64,000 bases of DNA, from positions 1-64,000 of the forward strand of contig CAYUOU010000009.1 in NCBI GenBank assembly GCA_964446485.1. The letters are read 5' to 3'. Below the pieces are notes generated by a model that had not been told where the DNA came from, did no database searches, and worked only from the letters and a program-made list of their open reading frames with translations. Shown here one piece after another: positions 1-9,069 of the stretch. A program made the translations under genes and the position numbers. This stretch comes from JBDRRP01 sp964446485 (GTDB taxonomy: Bacteria > Desulfobacterota > Desulfobacteria > Desulfobacterales > JBDRRP01). How positions within the stretch are numbered: the first letter of the stretch is position 1; each line of letters opens with the position of its first letter.

Positions 1-1137
1 TGCCCCACCTGCGGTTCCTGTGCCGGCATGTTCACCGCCAACTCCATGAACTGCCTCACCGAGGCCATTGGTCTGGGGCTGCCGGGAAACGGGACCATAC
101 CGGCAGTGATGGCCGCGAGAATTCGCCTGGCCAAGACCGCCGGCATGAAAATTATGGAGATATGGGATCGGCAGATCACCCCCAGTCGCATTCTCACCGT
201 CGAGGCGTTCGAGAATGCCCTCACGGTGGACATGGCGCTCGGGTGCTCCACCAACACGGTCCTCCACCTCACCGCCATCGCCGCCGAGGCGGGCGTCCCT
301 TTCGATCTGGGGATGATCAACCGGGTGAGCGAGAAAACCCCGCATCTGTGCTCCATGAGCCCGGGCGGCCCCCACCACATCCAGGATCTGGATCGTGCCG
401 GCGGCATTTCCGGCGTCATGAAGACCCTTGCCGACGCCGGCCGCATCAATGGCGACTGCCCCACCGTCACCGGACTCACCGTTGCGGAAAACCTAGCGAC
501 TGCCCGTGTCCGAAATCCGACTGTTATTCAATCCCCGGAAAATGCCTACCACCCGGTGGGGGGCCTGGCGGTGCTATTCGGCAACCTGGCCCCTGACGGA
601 TGCGTCGTAAAGCAATCGGCGGTCAGGAAAGAAATGATGCAGCACCGCGGCCCGGCCCGCGTGTTTGACAGCGAGGAAGCAGCCAGCAAGAGCATCATGG
701 CAGGACATATCCGTAAAGGCGACGTGGTGGTGATCCGTTACGAGGGCCCCCAGGGTGGGCCGGGCATGCGCGAAATGCTCACCCCCACTTCGGCCATTGC
801 CGGCATGGGGCGCGATGCCGACGTGGCCCTCATCACCGACGGCCGTTTTTCCGGCGGCACGCGCGGCGCCGCCATCGGTCACGTGTCTCCGGAAGCCATG
901 TCCGGCGGCCCCATTGCCGCCGTTCGTGAAGGAGACGCCATTGTCATCGACATCCCCGGTAAAACCATCACCCTGGACATCACCGAAAAGGAGATGGCTG
1001 AGCGTTTGGTAGCCTGGGACCCGCCGGCGCCGCGCATCACCCGCGGCTATATGGCCCGTTATGCTAAAATGGTCACCTCGGCCAGCACCGGAGCGGTCTT
1101 CAAACAGGTTAATGATCCGAAGACAAGCTCTTTTTAA
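1..1137 (+). CDS. ilvD: Dihydroxy-acid dehydratase IlvD, 5' end outside window
   Basis: C-terminal two thirds (378 residues visible) of dihydroxy-acid dehydratase, which converts dihydroxy-isovalerate and dihydroxy-methylvalerate to the keto acids in valine and isoleucine synthesis. The frame is open at base 1 and the first visible residues are CPTCGSCAGMFTANSMNCL, the conserved segment holding iron-sulfur cluster cysteines; the motif GRFSGGTRG lies near the C-terminus. The real start is upstream of the window, so the ATG at 28 is internal. TAA stop at 1135-1137. It is the first visible gene of a branched-chain amino acid cluster, separated from ilvB by about 300 bp. Confidence 0.97.
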   Translation, partial: CPTCGSCAGMFTANSMNCLTEAIGLGLPGNGTIPAVMAARIRLAKTAGMKIMEIWDRQITPSRILTVEAFENALTVDMALGCSTNTVLHLTAIAAEAGVPFDLGMINRVSEKTPHLCSMSPGGPHHIQDLDRAGGISGVMKTLADAGRINGDCPTVTGLTVAENLATARVRNPTVIQSPENAYHPVGGLAVLFGNLAPDGCVVKQSAVRKEMMQHRGPARVFDSEEAASKSIMAGHIRKGDVVVIRYEGPQGGPGMREMLTPTSAIAGMGRDADVALITDGRFSGGTRGAAIGHVSPEAMSGGPIAAVREGDAIVIDIPGKTITLDITEKEMAERLVAWDPPAPRITRGYMARYAKMVTSASTGAVFKQVNDPKTSSF

Positions 1138-1230
1138 TGATTCCCGTCAGGGAGTGCGGATTTTGCGTTTTGCATCTACTAGACCTGAGCAGTTGATGGA
1201 CAATACTCGGAGGAGAGCCCCGAAATATGC

Positions 1231-1301
1231 GGGCGGGGATAAACCCCGCCCCTACCTGACAGGTTGAAGCGGTTTCGTAGGGGCGGGCTTTACGCCCGCC
1301 C
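1231..1301. repeat. REP-like double palindrome between ilvD and ilvB
   Basis: Two GC-rich hairpins lie back to back: GGGCGGGG/CCCCGCCC (1231-1238 with 1244-1251) and GGGCGGGC/GCCCGCCC (1281-1288 with 1294-1301). The inner arms also pair with each other (CCCCGCCCCTAC at 1244-1255 against GTAGGGGCGGG at 1277-1287), so the whole can fold as a cloverleaf. The style resembles widespread REP/BIME-like intergenic elements. There is no T-run, so it is not a classic terminator, although it could modulate read-through from ilvD. The rest of the 1138-1440 spacer shows no gene; a Shine-Dalgarno (GGAAGG) sits just before ilvB. Confidence 0.7.
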
Positions 1302-1440
1302 GTAAAGAAAGCTTCCAGGAAAACCGCTCAACCGGGCGTTTGATAAACATCCGGTTTAAAATGGCCTTTTTTCTCTTGTGAACACATAAACCATAACACT
1401 CAACACCAATATAGAATCTATTCTTTCGGAAGGCTCAGAC

Positions 1441-3126
1441 ATGAAACTCACGGGTGCGAAGATATTGATGGAAGTGCTGAAAGAAGAAGGTGTCGACACC
1501 ATTTTTGGCTTTCCCGGCGGTGCGGTCATCGACATTTACGACGAACTGGTGAAAACCGATATCCGCCACCTTCTGGTGCGCCACGAACAAGGTGCGGTGC
1601 ATGCCGCAGACGGTTACGCCCGCGCCACGGGGAAGGTCGGGGTCTGCCTGGTCACCTCGGGTCCGGGCGCCACCAACACGGTGACCGGCATCGCCAGTGC
1701 CTACATGGATTCCATACCCATCGTCGTCATTACCGGCCAAGTGCCCACCCACCTCATCGGCAACGACGCTTTTCAGGAAGTGGACATTGTGGGCATCACC
1801 CGACCCTGCACCAAACACAACTACCTCGTGAAAGACGTCAACGACCTGGAACGCATCCTGAAAGAGGCTTTCAAAATCGCCCGATCCGGCCGCCCCGGCC
1901 CGGTGCTGGTGGACATCCCCAAAGATGTCAGCAGCGCAACCGCCGGGTTCAAGCCCAACATGGATGTGGAATTGAAATCCTATAACCCCACCTACAAACC
2001 CAATAAACGGCAGTTGAAAAAGGTGGTGGAACTCATCGAACAAGCCGAACGGCCGTTGATCTTTGGCGGCGGCGGCATCATTCTTTCCTGCGCGGCCGAG
2101 GCCATTACCCGCTTGGCGCGGACCGCCAGGATTCCGGTCACCACATCCCTCATGGGACTTGGCGGGTTTCCCGGCACAGATCCGCTCTGGCTGGGGATGA
2201 TCGGCATGCACGGCACTTACCGGGCCAATATGTCCGTGGCCGACTGCGACCTGATGCTGGCCATCGGCGTCAGATTCGACGACCGGGTCACCGGCAAGAT
2301 CAAGACCTTCGCCAAACACGCCAAGATCGTCCACATCGATATCGACCCCACTAGCATCCGAAAAAACGTGCCGGTGAGCATCCCCATCGTGGGCGACTGC
2401 TGCCAGAGCTTGAACGGCATCAACGACCTGCTCGATAACGTATCGCTTATCGATATCGATGCGCGTCGCGCCCCGTGGCTGGCCCAGATCGAAGAATGGA
2501 AGCGCAGCACTCCCCTGGCCTATGTCCAGAAAGACGTCATCAAACCCCAGTACGTGGTGGAAAAGCTTTACGAACTGACCGGCGGCCAAGCCATCATCAC
2601 CACCGAAGTGGGGCAGAACCAGATGTGGGCGGCGCAGTACTATCATTTCGAACGTCCCGGGCATTTTATCACCTCCGGCGGCCTGGGCGTCATGGGTTTC
2701 GGACTTCCGGCCGCCATTGGCGCCCAGGCGGCGTTTCCCGACAAGACCGTGGTGGACATCGCCGGCGACGGCAGCATTCAGATGAACATCCAGGAAATGG
2801 CCACGGCAGTGGAATTCTGCCTGCCCGTCAAGGTCGTGATTCTCAACAACGGGTGCCTCGGCATGGTCCGCCAATGGCAGGAGTTGTTCTATGACAAGCG
2901 CTACGCCTGCACCACCCTGGCACAGACCCCGAATTTCGCCAAGCTGGCCGATGCCTACGGCGCTCTGGGGCTCCAGGCCACGAAACCCGAAGAAGTGGTG
3001 CCCGTATTGAAGGAAGGGCTGGCCTCGCCGCTGCCGGTCATCATGGATTTCGCAGTGGAACCGGAAGAGTGCGTCTATCCCATGGTGCCGGCCGGAGCGA
3101 GTCTCACGGAAATGCTTTTAGTATAG
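1441..3126 (+). CDS. ilvB: Acetolactate synthase large (catalytic) subunit
   Basis: 561 residues, full length for the biosynthetic thiamine-diphosphate enzyme that condenses pyruvate with pyruvate or 2-oxobutanoate. Visible signatures are the N-terminal pyrimidine-binding domain with the catalytic glutamate in VRHEQGAVHAADGYAR (E49), the central FAD/nucleotide-like domain, and the C-terminal GDGS...NN thiamine-diphosphate motif (AGDGSIQMNIQE ... ILNNGCLGMV). The start is the ATG after GGAAGGCTCAGAC. The gene for the regulatory subunit follows after 18 bp, so the two are co-translated. Confidence 0.97.
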   Translation: MKLTGAKILMEVLKEEGVDTIFGFPGGAVIDIYDELVKTDIRHLLVRHEQGAVHAADGYARATGKVGVCLVTSGPGATNTVTGIASAYMDSIPIVVITGQVPTHLIGNDAFQEVDIVGITRPCTKHNYLVKDVNDLERILKEAFKIARSGRPGPVLVDIPKDVSSATAGFKPNMDVELKSYNPTYKPNKRQLKKVVELIEQAERPLIFGGGGIILSCAAEAITRLARTARIPVTTSLMGLGGFPGTDPLWLGMIGMHGTYRANMSVADCDLMLAIGVRFDDRVTGKIKTFAKHAKIVHIDIDPTSIRKNVPVSIPIVGDCCQSLNGINDLLDNVSLIDIDARRAPWLAQIEEWKRSTPLAYVQKDVIKPQYVVEKLYELTGGQAIITTEVGQNQMWAAQYYHFERPGHFITSGGLGVMGFGLPAAIGAQAAFPDKTVVDIAGDGSIQMNIQEMATAVEFCLPVKVVILNNGCLGMVRQWQELFYDKRYACTTLAQTPNFAKLADAYGALGLQATKPEEVVPVLKEGLASPLPVIMDFAVEPEECVYPMVPAGASLTEMLLV

Positions 3127-3144
3127 AGCTCAAGAGGAAAATTG

Positions 3145-3630
3145 ATGAGCGAAAAACACACACTGACCATGCTGGTGGACAACGAACCGGGGGTGCTTTC
3201 ACGGGTTGCAGGGCTTTTCAGCGGCCGCGGGTTCAATATCGAGAGCCTTTGTGTCGCCACAACCATGGACCCGAAGGTCTCCCGCATCACGCTGGTCACC
3301 AAGGCAAATCCGCCCCTGGTGGAACAGATCCAGAAGCAGTTGAACAAACTCATCAATATCATCAAAGTCCGGGAAATGACCCGCGAAGAATCGGTGCAGC
3401 GCGAGATGGCGCTGATCTGTGTGAATGCCGGCAAAGAGCACCGGGCGGAAATTCTTCGCATCGTGGACATCTTTCGCTGCAAGGTGGTGGATGTCGGGCT
3501 GGAGCACTACACCCTCGAAGTCACCGGGGATGAAGGCAAACTCTCCGCATTGTTGAACCTGCTAAAGCCCATCGGCATCAAGAAAATCGCCCGAAGCGGA
3601 ACGTTGGCGTTGTTCCGAGAACCCAATTAG
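3145..3630 (+). CDS. ilvN: Acetolactate synthase small (regulatory) subunit
   Basis: 161 residues. The N-terminal ACT domain (HTLTMLVDNEPGVLSRVAGL, then FNIESL) and the C-terminal ALS_ss_C region (GLEHYTLEVTGDEGKLSALL) are typical of the subunit that activates IlvB and confers valine feedback inhibition. An upstream in-frame TTG at 3142 directly precedes ATG 3145; the ATG is chosen because AGAGGA lies 7 bp before it. It follows ilvB closely and belongs to the same operon. Confidence 0.95.
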   Translation: MSEKHTLTMLVDNEPGVLSRVAGLFSGRGFNIESLCVATTMDPKVSRITLVTKANPPLVEQIQKQLNKLINIIKVREMTREESVQREMALICVNAGKEHRAEILRIVDIFRCKVVDVGLEHYTLEVTGDEGKLSALLNLLKPIGIKKIARSGTLALFREPN

Positions 3631-3662
3631 TGTCGAACTGGAAAAGTAAAAAGAAGCGTAAC

Positions 3663-3695
3663 GCCGACAATGATAATTGTTCGATTTATGTCGGC
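3663..3695 (+). other. Hairpin in the ilvN-ilvC spacer
   Basis: GCCGACA (3663-3669) pairs with TGTCGGC (3689-3695) around an AT-rich loop, within a 127-bp spacer that is wider than other gaps in the operon. No T-run follows, so it could be an mRNA processing or stability element rather than a terminator. Function is not known. Confidence 0.3.
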
Positions 3696-3757
3696 ACTAC
3701 ATTCATTACCGCCGGGCGGGTGGGCCATCATTCGCATGGCAAGATTGGAGGCAGTCA

Positions 3758-4810
3758 ATGGCAAAAATCGATTTTGGAGGTACCCTGGAGGAAGTTGTCA
3801 CCTCGGAAGAATTTTCGCTGGATAAGGCGAGAGACGTGTTGAAGGACGAAACCATCGCCGTTCTAGGCTACGGTGTACAGGGGCCGGGGCAGGCGCTCAA
3901 CATGAAGGACAATGGTTTTCGTGTCATCGTCGGGCAGCGCGACGGCGGCGCGTCCTGGGAACGGGCCAAGACGGATGGATTTATTCCTGGGGACACCCTG
4001 CTTTCCATTGAAGAGGCCGCCCGCCGGGGGACCGTCATCCAGTACCTGCTCTCGGACGCCGGTCAGGTGGCGCTGTGGCCCACGGTCAAGGCCTGCCTCA
4101 ACGAAGGCGACGCCCTTTATTTCTCCCATGGTTTTGGCATTGTCTATCGGGACCAGACCGGCATTATTCCACCGGAAAACGTGGACGTCATCCTTGCGGC
4201 ACCCAAAGGTTCCGGCCGTACCGTGCGCACCAATTTTCTCGCCGGCAGCGGAATCAACTCCAGCTTTGCCATCCATCAGGACTTCACCAGCCGTGCCAGA
4301 GAGCGCACCCTGGCGCTGGGCATCGCCATCGGGTCCGGCTATCTTTTCGAAACCACCTTCGAAAATGAAGTGTACAGCGATCTTACCGGCGAGCGGGGTG
4401 TACTCATGGGATGTCTGGCCGGGGTGATGGAAGCCCAGTACAACATTTTGAGAAAACACGGTCACAGCCCCAGTGAGGCATTCAACGAAACCGTAGAAGA
4501 ACTCACCCAGAGCCTGATTCGCCTGGTGGCCGAGAACGGCATGGACTGGATGTTCGGCAACTGCAGTACGACGGCTCAGCGGGGCGCTTTGGACTGGGCG
4601 CCGAAGTTCCGTGATGCCGTCGTCCCTCTGTTCGACACGCTGTATGCGGCGGTGACCAGTGGCGCCGAAACCCGTCGCGTCCTTGAGGTAAACAGCAGGC
4701 CCGACTACCGGGAAAAGCTGCAGGTGGAACTCGATAAAATCCATAACAGTGAAATGTGGCAGGCCGGCGCGGCCGTACGCGCGCTTCGGCCGGAAAACCG
4801 CGGCCAATAG
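3758..4810 (+). CDS. ilvC: Ketol-acid reductoisomerase
   Basis: 350 residues, close to the usual length of the NAD(P)H-dependent enzyme that isomerises and reduces acetolactate and acetohydroxybutyrate. The nucleotide-binding motif is LGYGVQGPGQALNMKDNG near residue 40, followed by a C-terminal knotted helical domain with the metal-binding acidic segments (ETTFENEVYSDLTGERG). The start is ATG 3758 after TTGGAGGC; the frame extends upstream to a TTG, but that extension has no family resemblance. It lies between ilvN and cimA in the same cluster. Confidence 0.96.
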   Translation: MAKIDFGGTLEEVVTSEEFSLDKARDVLKDETIAVLGYGVQGPGQALNMKDNGFRVIVGQRDGGASWERAKTDGFIPGDTLLSIEEAARRGTVIQYLLSDAGQVALWPTVKACLNEGDALYFSHGFGIVYRDQTGIIPPENVDVILAAPKGSGRTVRTNFLAGSGINSSFAIHQDFTSRARERTLALGIAIGSGYLFETTFENEVYSDLTGERGVLMGCLAGVMEAQYNILRKHGHSPSEAFNETVEELTQSLIRLVAENGMDWMFGNCSTTAQRGALDWAPKFRDAVVPLFDTLYAAVTSGAETRRVLEVNSRPDYREKLQVELDKIHNSEMWQAGAAVRALRPENRGQ

Positions 4811-4932
4811 CCCTGCGGCCATCTGCAGGACAGCAAAACGACGCCGACCCACCGCGTCACGCGTTTTAGGGTGCCGACCCGACGCAAGGCGCGGTGGCAG
4901 CGGAAAAGCCGCAATGGAGAGAGAAAGTAATC

Positions 4933-6528
4933 ATGAACGAGCCGGTATGCCTTTATGACACAACACTGCGAGACGGCACTCAGGGAGAAAACATCAACTT
5001 CAGCGCCGATGAAAAACTGCTCATCGCTGAGCGTCTCGATGATGCCGGCATCCACTACATCGAGGGCGGGTGGCCAGGCTCAAACCCCCGGGACATGGCC
5101 TTTTTCAAGCTGGCACGTCGGGCCAACTTCTCCCAGGCCAAGCTTGTCGCCTTCGGTGCCACGCGCCGACCCGACACGCCGGCGAATGCCGATTTCAATC
5201 TCTCGGCGCTCCTGGAGAGCGGCACCCCGGCGGTCGCGATTTTCGGAAAGAGTTGGGATCTCCACGTGGAGCAGATCATGGGCAACTCACTGGAAGAGAA
5301 CCTGCGCATGATCCGTGATACGGTGGCACACCTCAAAGCCGCGGGCCGGGAAGTAATCTACGATGCCGAACATTTTTTCGACGGGTATGCCGCGAACCCG
5401 GATTACGCGCTGAGTTCCCTGCACGCCGCCGCTGAAGCCGGGGCCGACGTTCTGGTGCTCTGCGACACCAACGGCGGCACCCTACCCCATCAGATCAACG
5501 CCGCCGTCAGGGCCGTAAAATCGGCAACCGCCGTCCCGTTGGGGATCCACACCCACAATGACAGCGGCCTGGCCGTTGCCAATAGTATCGAGGGGGTTCG
5601 AGCGGGGGCGACCATGGTGCACGGCACCATCAACGGCTACGGGGAGCGATGCGGCAACGCGGATTTGACATCCATCATCCCCCTGTTGGCCGTAAAAATG
5701 AAAATCCCATGCATCGCTGCGGAGAATTTGAAAAAATTGAAACGGCTCTCCAGATTCGTCAGCGAAACCGCCAACCAGGTGCCGCTCAATTGCCGGCCAT
5801 TCATCGGAGAAAGCGCCTTCGCCCACAAAGGCGGCATCCACGTGAGCGCCATCATGAAGGCCCCGCTGGCCTACGAGCACATGGACCCTGAACTGGTGGG
5901 CAATCGCAGGCGGGTACTCGTCAGCGACCTGTCGGGAAAAAGCAATATCGAATACAAGGCCCGCGAACTGGGCATCGATTTGGCGGCCAACGGCAACGAC
6001 AGCCGTAAAATCGTGTCCGAAATCAAACAGTTGGAAGAAAAAGGGTACTCCTTCGATGTGGCGGACGGCTCCTTCAAAATCCTGGTTCAAAAATTCACCG
6101 AACAGTTTCAGCCGCGCTTCGATCTCGAATCCTTTCGCGTCAGTATCGAAAAAGACAAAGATCAGCCCTGCACGGCCCACGCAACCATCAAAATCGCTGT
6201 GGGCGGTCGGCACGAAATCACCGCCGCTGAGGGCTTGGGTCCGGTCAGCGCTCTGGACAACGCCCTGAGGAAAGCCCTGGGCCAATTCTACCCTGACCTT
6301 GAAGCCATGCGCCTGGTGGACTTCAAGGTCCGCGTCATCGATGGCCGCGACGGTACCGCCGCTCGAGTGCGGGTCAGAATCGAATCCCGCGATCCAGAGG
6401 ACGTCTGGAGCACCATCGGCGTTTCAGAAGACATCATCGAAGCCAGCTGGATGGCGCTGGCCGACAGTTTTCAGTACAAACTCGAAAAAGATCAGCAGCG
6501 TCAAAACCTGGCATCCGGCAATTCATGA
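4933..6528 (+). CDS. cimA: (R)-citramalate synthase
   Basis: 531 residues, an HMGL-like TIM-barrel acyltransferase with the start signature LYDTTLRDGTQGENINFS, the metal-binding GIHTHNDSG and a C-terminal LeuA-type allosteric dimer domain. The length and DGTQGE variant match CimA-type citramalate synthases rather than LeuA, and a true leuA follows directly. CimA condenses pyruvate and acetyl-CoA to start the threonine-independent route to 2-oxobutanoate and isoleucine, known from Geobacter and relatives. The start is ATG 4933 after GGAGAGAGAAAG; about 120 bp separate it from ilvC. Confidence 0.92.
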   Translation: MNEPVCLYDTTLRDGTQGENINFSADEKLLIAERLDDAGIHYIEGGWPGSNPRDMAFFKLARRANFSQAKLVAFGATRRPDTPANADFNLSALLESGTPAVAIFGKSWDLHVEQIMGNSLEENLRMIRDTVAHLKAAGREVIYDAEHFFDGYAANPDYALSSLHAAAEAGADVLVLCDTNGGTLPHQINAAVRAVKSATAVPLGIHTHNDSGLAVANSIEGVRAGATMVHGTINGYGERCGNADLTSIIPLLAVKMKIPCIAAENLKKLKRLSRFVSETANQVPLNCRPFIGESAFAHKGGIHVSAIMKAPLAYEHMDPELVGNRRRVLVSDLSGKSNIEYKARELGIDLAANGNDSRKIVSEIKQLEEKGYSFDVADGSFKILVQKFTEQFQPRFDLESFRVSIEKDKDQPCTAHATIKIAVGGRHEITAAEGLGPVSALDNALRKALGQFYPDLEAMRLVDFKVRVIDGRDGTAARVRVRIESRDPEDVWSTIGVSEDIIEASWMALADSFQYKLEKDQQRQNLASGNS

Positions 6529-6567
6529 AAACGCATAACATCACAGCACCTTTCCCAGGAGAACACC

Positions 6568-8106
6568 ATGAGCGAGCGCGTCATCATTTTCGATACCACA
6601 CTGCGGGACGGTGAGCAGTCCCCCGGCGCCAGCATGAACACGGCTGAGAAACTGAGGCTGGCCACCCAACTAGAAAAACTGGGTGTCGATGTACTTGAGG
6701 CTGGGTTCCCAGCCGCTTCTGAAGGAGATTTTGAGTCGGTCAGCCAGATAGCCCGAAAGATCACCCGCATGCAGGTCACCGGCCTGGCACGGGCCACCAA
6801 AAGCGATATCGACAAGGCATGGGGAGCCGTTCAGAAAGCGGCGCACCCGCGCATTCACACCTTCATCGCCACTTCGGACATCCATCTGGAGCACAAACTG
6901 CGCATGAATAGGGACCAGGTCGTGACGGCAGCGGTGGAGGCCGTGAAATATGCCAAATCCTTCACCGACGATGTCGAGTTCTCGGCCGAGGACGGGTCAC
7001 GTTCCGATCGGGACTATCTCTGTCGGGTCTTCGAGGCGGCCATCGCCGCCGGGGCGACCACCGTCAATCTGCCAGACACCGTGGGGTATGCCATCCCCGA
7101 GGAATTCGGCGAGATGGTGAAATATATCCGGGAGCACACGCCCAACATCCACCGGGCGGTCCTGAGCATCCACTGCCACAACGATTTGGGCCTGGCCACG
7201 GCCAACACCCTGGCCGCAATTGCCAATGGCGCCCGCCAGGCCGAAGTGACCATCAACGGCATTGGAGAGCGCGCTGGGAATACGTCCCTTGAAGAAGTGG
7301 TAATGGCCATGCACACGCGCCCCAACTTCATCCCCTTGGCCACCAACATCCGCACCGAGAACCTCTATCCTACCAGCCGCTTGGTGAGCATGATCACGGG
7401 CATTATCGTCCAACCCAACAAGGCGATTGTCGGCGCCAACGCGTTCGCCCACGAAGCGGGCATCCACCAGGACGGCGTGCTGAAGAACCCCATGACCTAC
7501 GAAATCATGAAGCCGGAGACCATTGGCCTCAACACCAACAGGCTGGTACTTGGAAAGCATTCCGGCCGTCACGCCCTGCGCGATCGACTCAAGGAGATGG
7601 GCTACGATCTGAGCGACGAAGAATTGGGACAGGTCTTCATCCGCTTCAAGGAACTGGCCGACAAAAAAAAGCATGTCATGGACGAGGACCTGGAAGTCAT
7701 CGTGACCGAAGGGTTTCTGCGCACCGCAGACATCTTCAAAATGGACTACCTTCACGTAGCCGCCGGGACAACGGTCATGCCCATGGCCAGTGTTCAGATG
7801 ACGGTAAACGGCCGCACGGTGAAAGGCGCTGAATACGGCAACGGTCCCATCGACGCATCCTTCAACACCATCGCCAAACTCACCGGCACATCATCGGAAC
7901 TGCTTCGGTTCACGGTCAGCGCCCTGACCGGCGGCACCGACGCCCAGGGCGAGGTGACCGTGCGGTTGCGTGAAAACGGTTTGGTGGCACTGGGCAAGGG
8001 AGCCGACCCCGATATCATCACGGCCAGCGCAAAAGCCTATGTGAACGGTCTCAACCGTTTGGAATATCTGAAGGCGCACCCGGTTCAGGCCGCGCAGTCC
8101 CTGTAG
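6568..8106 (+). CDS. leuA: 2-isopropylmalate synthase
   Basis: 512 residues, full length. It carries the HMGL-like barrel with IFDTTLRDGEQSPGASM, the metal-binding SIHCHNDLGLATAN, and the C-terminal leucine-sensing regulatory domain (from about residue 390). It condenses 2-oxoisovalerate with acetyl-CoA as the first step to leucine. The start is the ATG after CCCAGGAGAACACC. It is the last gene of the cluster, 39 bp after cimA, and is followed by a strong terminator. Confidence 0.97.
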   Translation: MSERVIIFDTTLRDGEQSPGASMNTAEKLRLATQLEKLGVDVLEAGFPAASEGDFESVSQIARKITRMQVTGLARATKSDIDKAWGAVQKAAHPRIHTFIATSDIHLEHKLRMNRDQVVTAAVEAVKYAKSFTDDVEFSAEDGSRSDRDYLCRVFEAAIAAGATTVNLPDTVGYAIPEEFGEMVKYIREHTPNIHRAVLSIHCHNDLGLATANTLAAIANGARQAEVTINGIGERAGNTSLEEVVMAMHTRPNFIPLATNIRTENLYPTSRLVSMITGIIVQPNKAIVGANAFAHEAGIHQDGVLKNPMTYEIMKPETIGLNTNRLVLGKHSGRHALRDRLKEMGYDLSDEELGQVFIRFKELADKKKHVMDEDLEVIVTEGFLRTADIFKMDYLHVAAGTTVMPMASVQMTVNGRTVKGAEYGNGPIDASFNTIAKLTGTSSELLRFTVSALTGGTDAQGEVTVRLRENGLVALGKGADPDIITASAKAYVNGLNRLEYLKAHPVQAAQSL

Positions 8107-8154
8107 GCAGCATACTTGGCTCCATCGTTGCGACGGTGGGATCAATCCGAAACG

Positions 8155-8190
8155 AAGGCCGTCGCGGCTGATCGGCTGCGACGGCCTTTT
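8155..8190 (+). terminator. Intrinsic terminator after leuA
   Basis: GGCCGTCGC (8157-8165) pairs with GCGACGGCC (8178-8186), flanked by AA and followed by TTTT. It ends the branched-chain operon 50 bp after leuA and separates it from the converging minus-strand genes. Confidence 0.85.
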
Positions 8191-8262
8191 CAATACGTGG
8201 ATGGACTTCAAACCGTCAGTGCGACAACATCTTGAATGCAACCGCGGCGGCTTCTTATCCGC

Positions 8263-8841
8263 TCATTTCCCCAAATAGCCCTCTCGAAGCACCTTGTCGG
8301 CCTTTTCCCCGAAGATGTAAGTCATGTACATCCGGATAAACGTGGGATCGGTGATGGTCCCTTTTTCTTCGCCGTGAAATACCAGCGACAACCCTTTGCC
8401 AGGGACATAGGTGGTCACCGAAGTCTTCCCCGGAGCCATGTCTTTGTCCAGCCAGGAAGCGTAGCGCTGGATATTCGCTTCCTGGGCTTTAACCAGATCC
8501 GGCGGATTGGCCCCTTCGACGGCTTCAATGAAGCCTTCCCGCAGTTTCTCGGCAGTGGCCTTGCTGGTGAGATAGTGGAGGTAGAACTGCTTGACCTGCT
8601 CCGAGTTGATGGCTTCTTCGGCACTGCTGGTGGGATTCTCCATGTAACAGCCTCCGGCAAAGACTTTGATGAATCCGAATTTTTTCTTAAGCCCCACGCC
8701 GTTGAGGACCAATCGGGCACCGTCCACCATCTTCTCTCCCGGAAAGGTGACGTCTGCAATGGTTTTGTCCGCCGCCACCGCAGGCATCACCAAAACCACC
8801 CCCAACAGCACCACAATCATCCACTGTGAAAATCGCTTCAT
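8263..8841 (-). CDS. Chalcone-isomerase-like exported protein
   Basis: 192 residues with a clear signal peptide (hydrophobic segment at 7-22, then AVAADK). The body matches the chalcone isomerase-like family found in bacteria (FPGEKMVDGARLVLNGVG, FIKVFAGGCYM, SWLDKDMAPG, VFHGEEKGTITDPTF), whose members lie in the periplasm and have no proven substrate; bacterial members are not expected to make flavonoids. AAGGGGAGG precedes the ATG. It is the last gene of a three-gene unit with a 71-residue protein and a ferritin-like protein. Family placement is good; the role is unknown. Confidence 0.8.
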   Translation of the reverse strand: MKRFSQWMIVVLLGVVLVMPAVAADKTIADVTFPGEKMVDGARLVLNGVGLKKKFGFIKVFAGGCYMENPTSSAEEAINSEQVKQFYLHYLTSKATAEKLREGFIEAVEGANPPDLVKAQEANIQRYASWLDKDMAPGKTSVTTYVPGKGLSLVFHGEEKGTITDPTFIRMYMTYIFGEKADKVLREGYLGK

Positions 8842-8853
8842 TGCTTCCTCCCC

Positions 8854-9069
8854 TTATTGGATTGTAAAGAACGGGGTCGTCTGGAATTCGCGATAGTATT
8901 CCAGCGACTTCTTTTTGTCTTTCAGCGGCCACGGCAGCACGGCCCAAAATCGCCCCAGCGAGAGTATCGGGCCACCCTTGTTAAAGTTTTTATCGATCCC
9001 ATAGGCGGTTTCGAAACTGGTCTGGGTCTTGTCCTTGAGGCCTTCCTTCAGTGCGGTGAAGATGCTCAA
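8854..9069 (-). CDS. 71-residue protein, possible truncated TPR-type protein
   Basis: The ATG overlaps the stop codon of the upstream ferritin gene (ATGA), and the next gene starts 12 bp after its stop, so it is well placed as a real operon member. The segment KGGPILSLGRFWAVLPWPL followed by DKKKSLEYYREFQ recalls the GGP-LGR-PWP pattern of TatT/TPR-type helical repeat proteins, which are normally longer. The protein ends abruptly after YREFQTTPFFTIQ, which suggests a shortened member. This assignment is a memory-based guess; no enzyme motif is visible. Confidence 0.55.
   Translation of the reverse strand: MSIFTALKEGLKDKTQTSFETAYGIDKNFNKGGPILSLGRFWAVLPWPLKDKKKSLEYYREFQTTPFFTIQ

Noticed and set aside
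1138..1440. Possible riboswitch or leader-peptide attenuator before ilvB
   Set aside because: No run of Ile/Val/Leu codons in a short ORF and no terminator/antiterminator pair; only a REP-like palindrome is present.
1435..2874. 479-codon open frame antisense to ilvB
   Set aside because: His/Gly/Asp-rich shadow of a strong, fully conserved ilvB; no motif or ribosome site.
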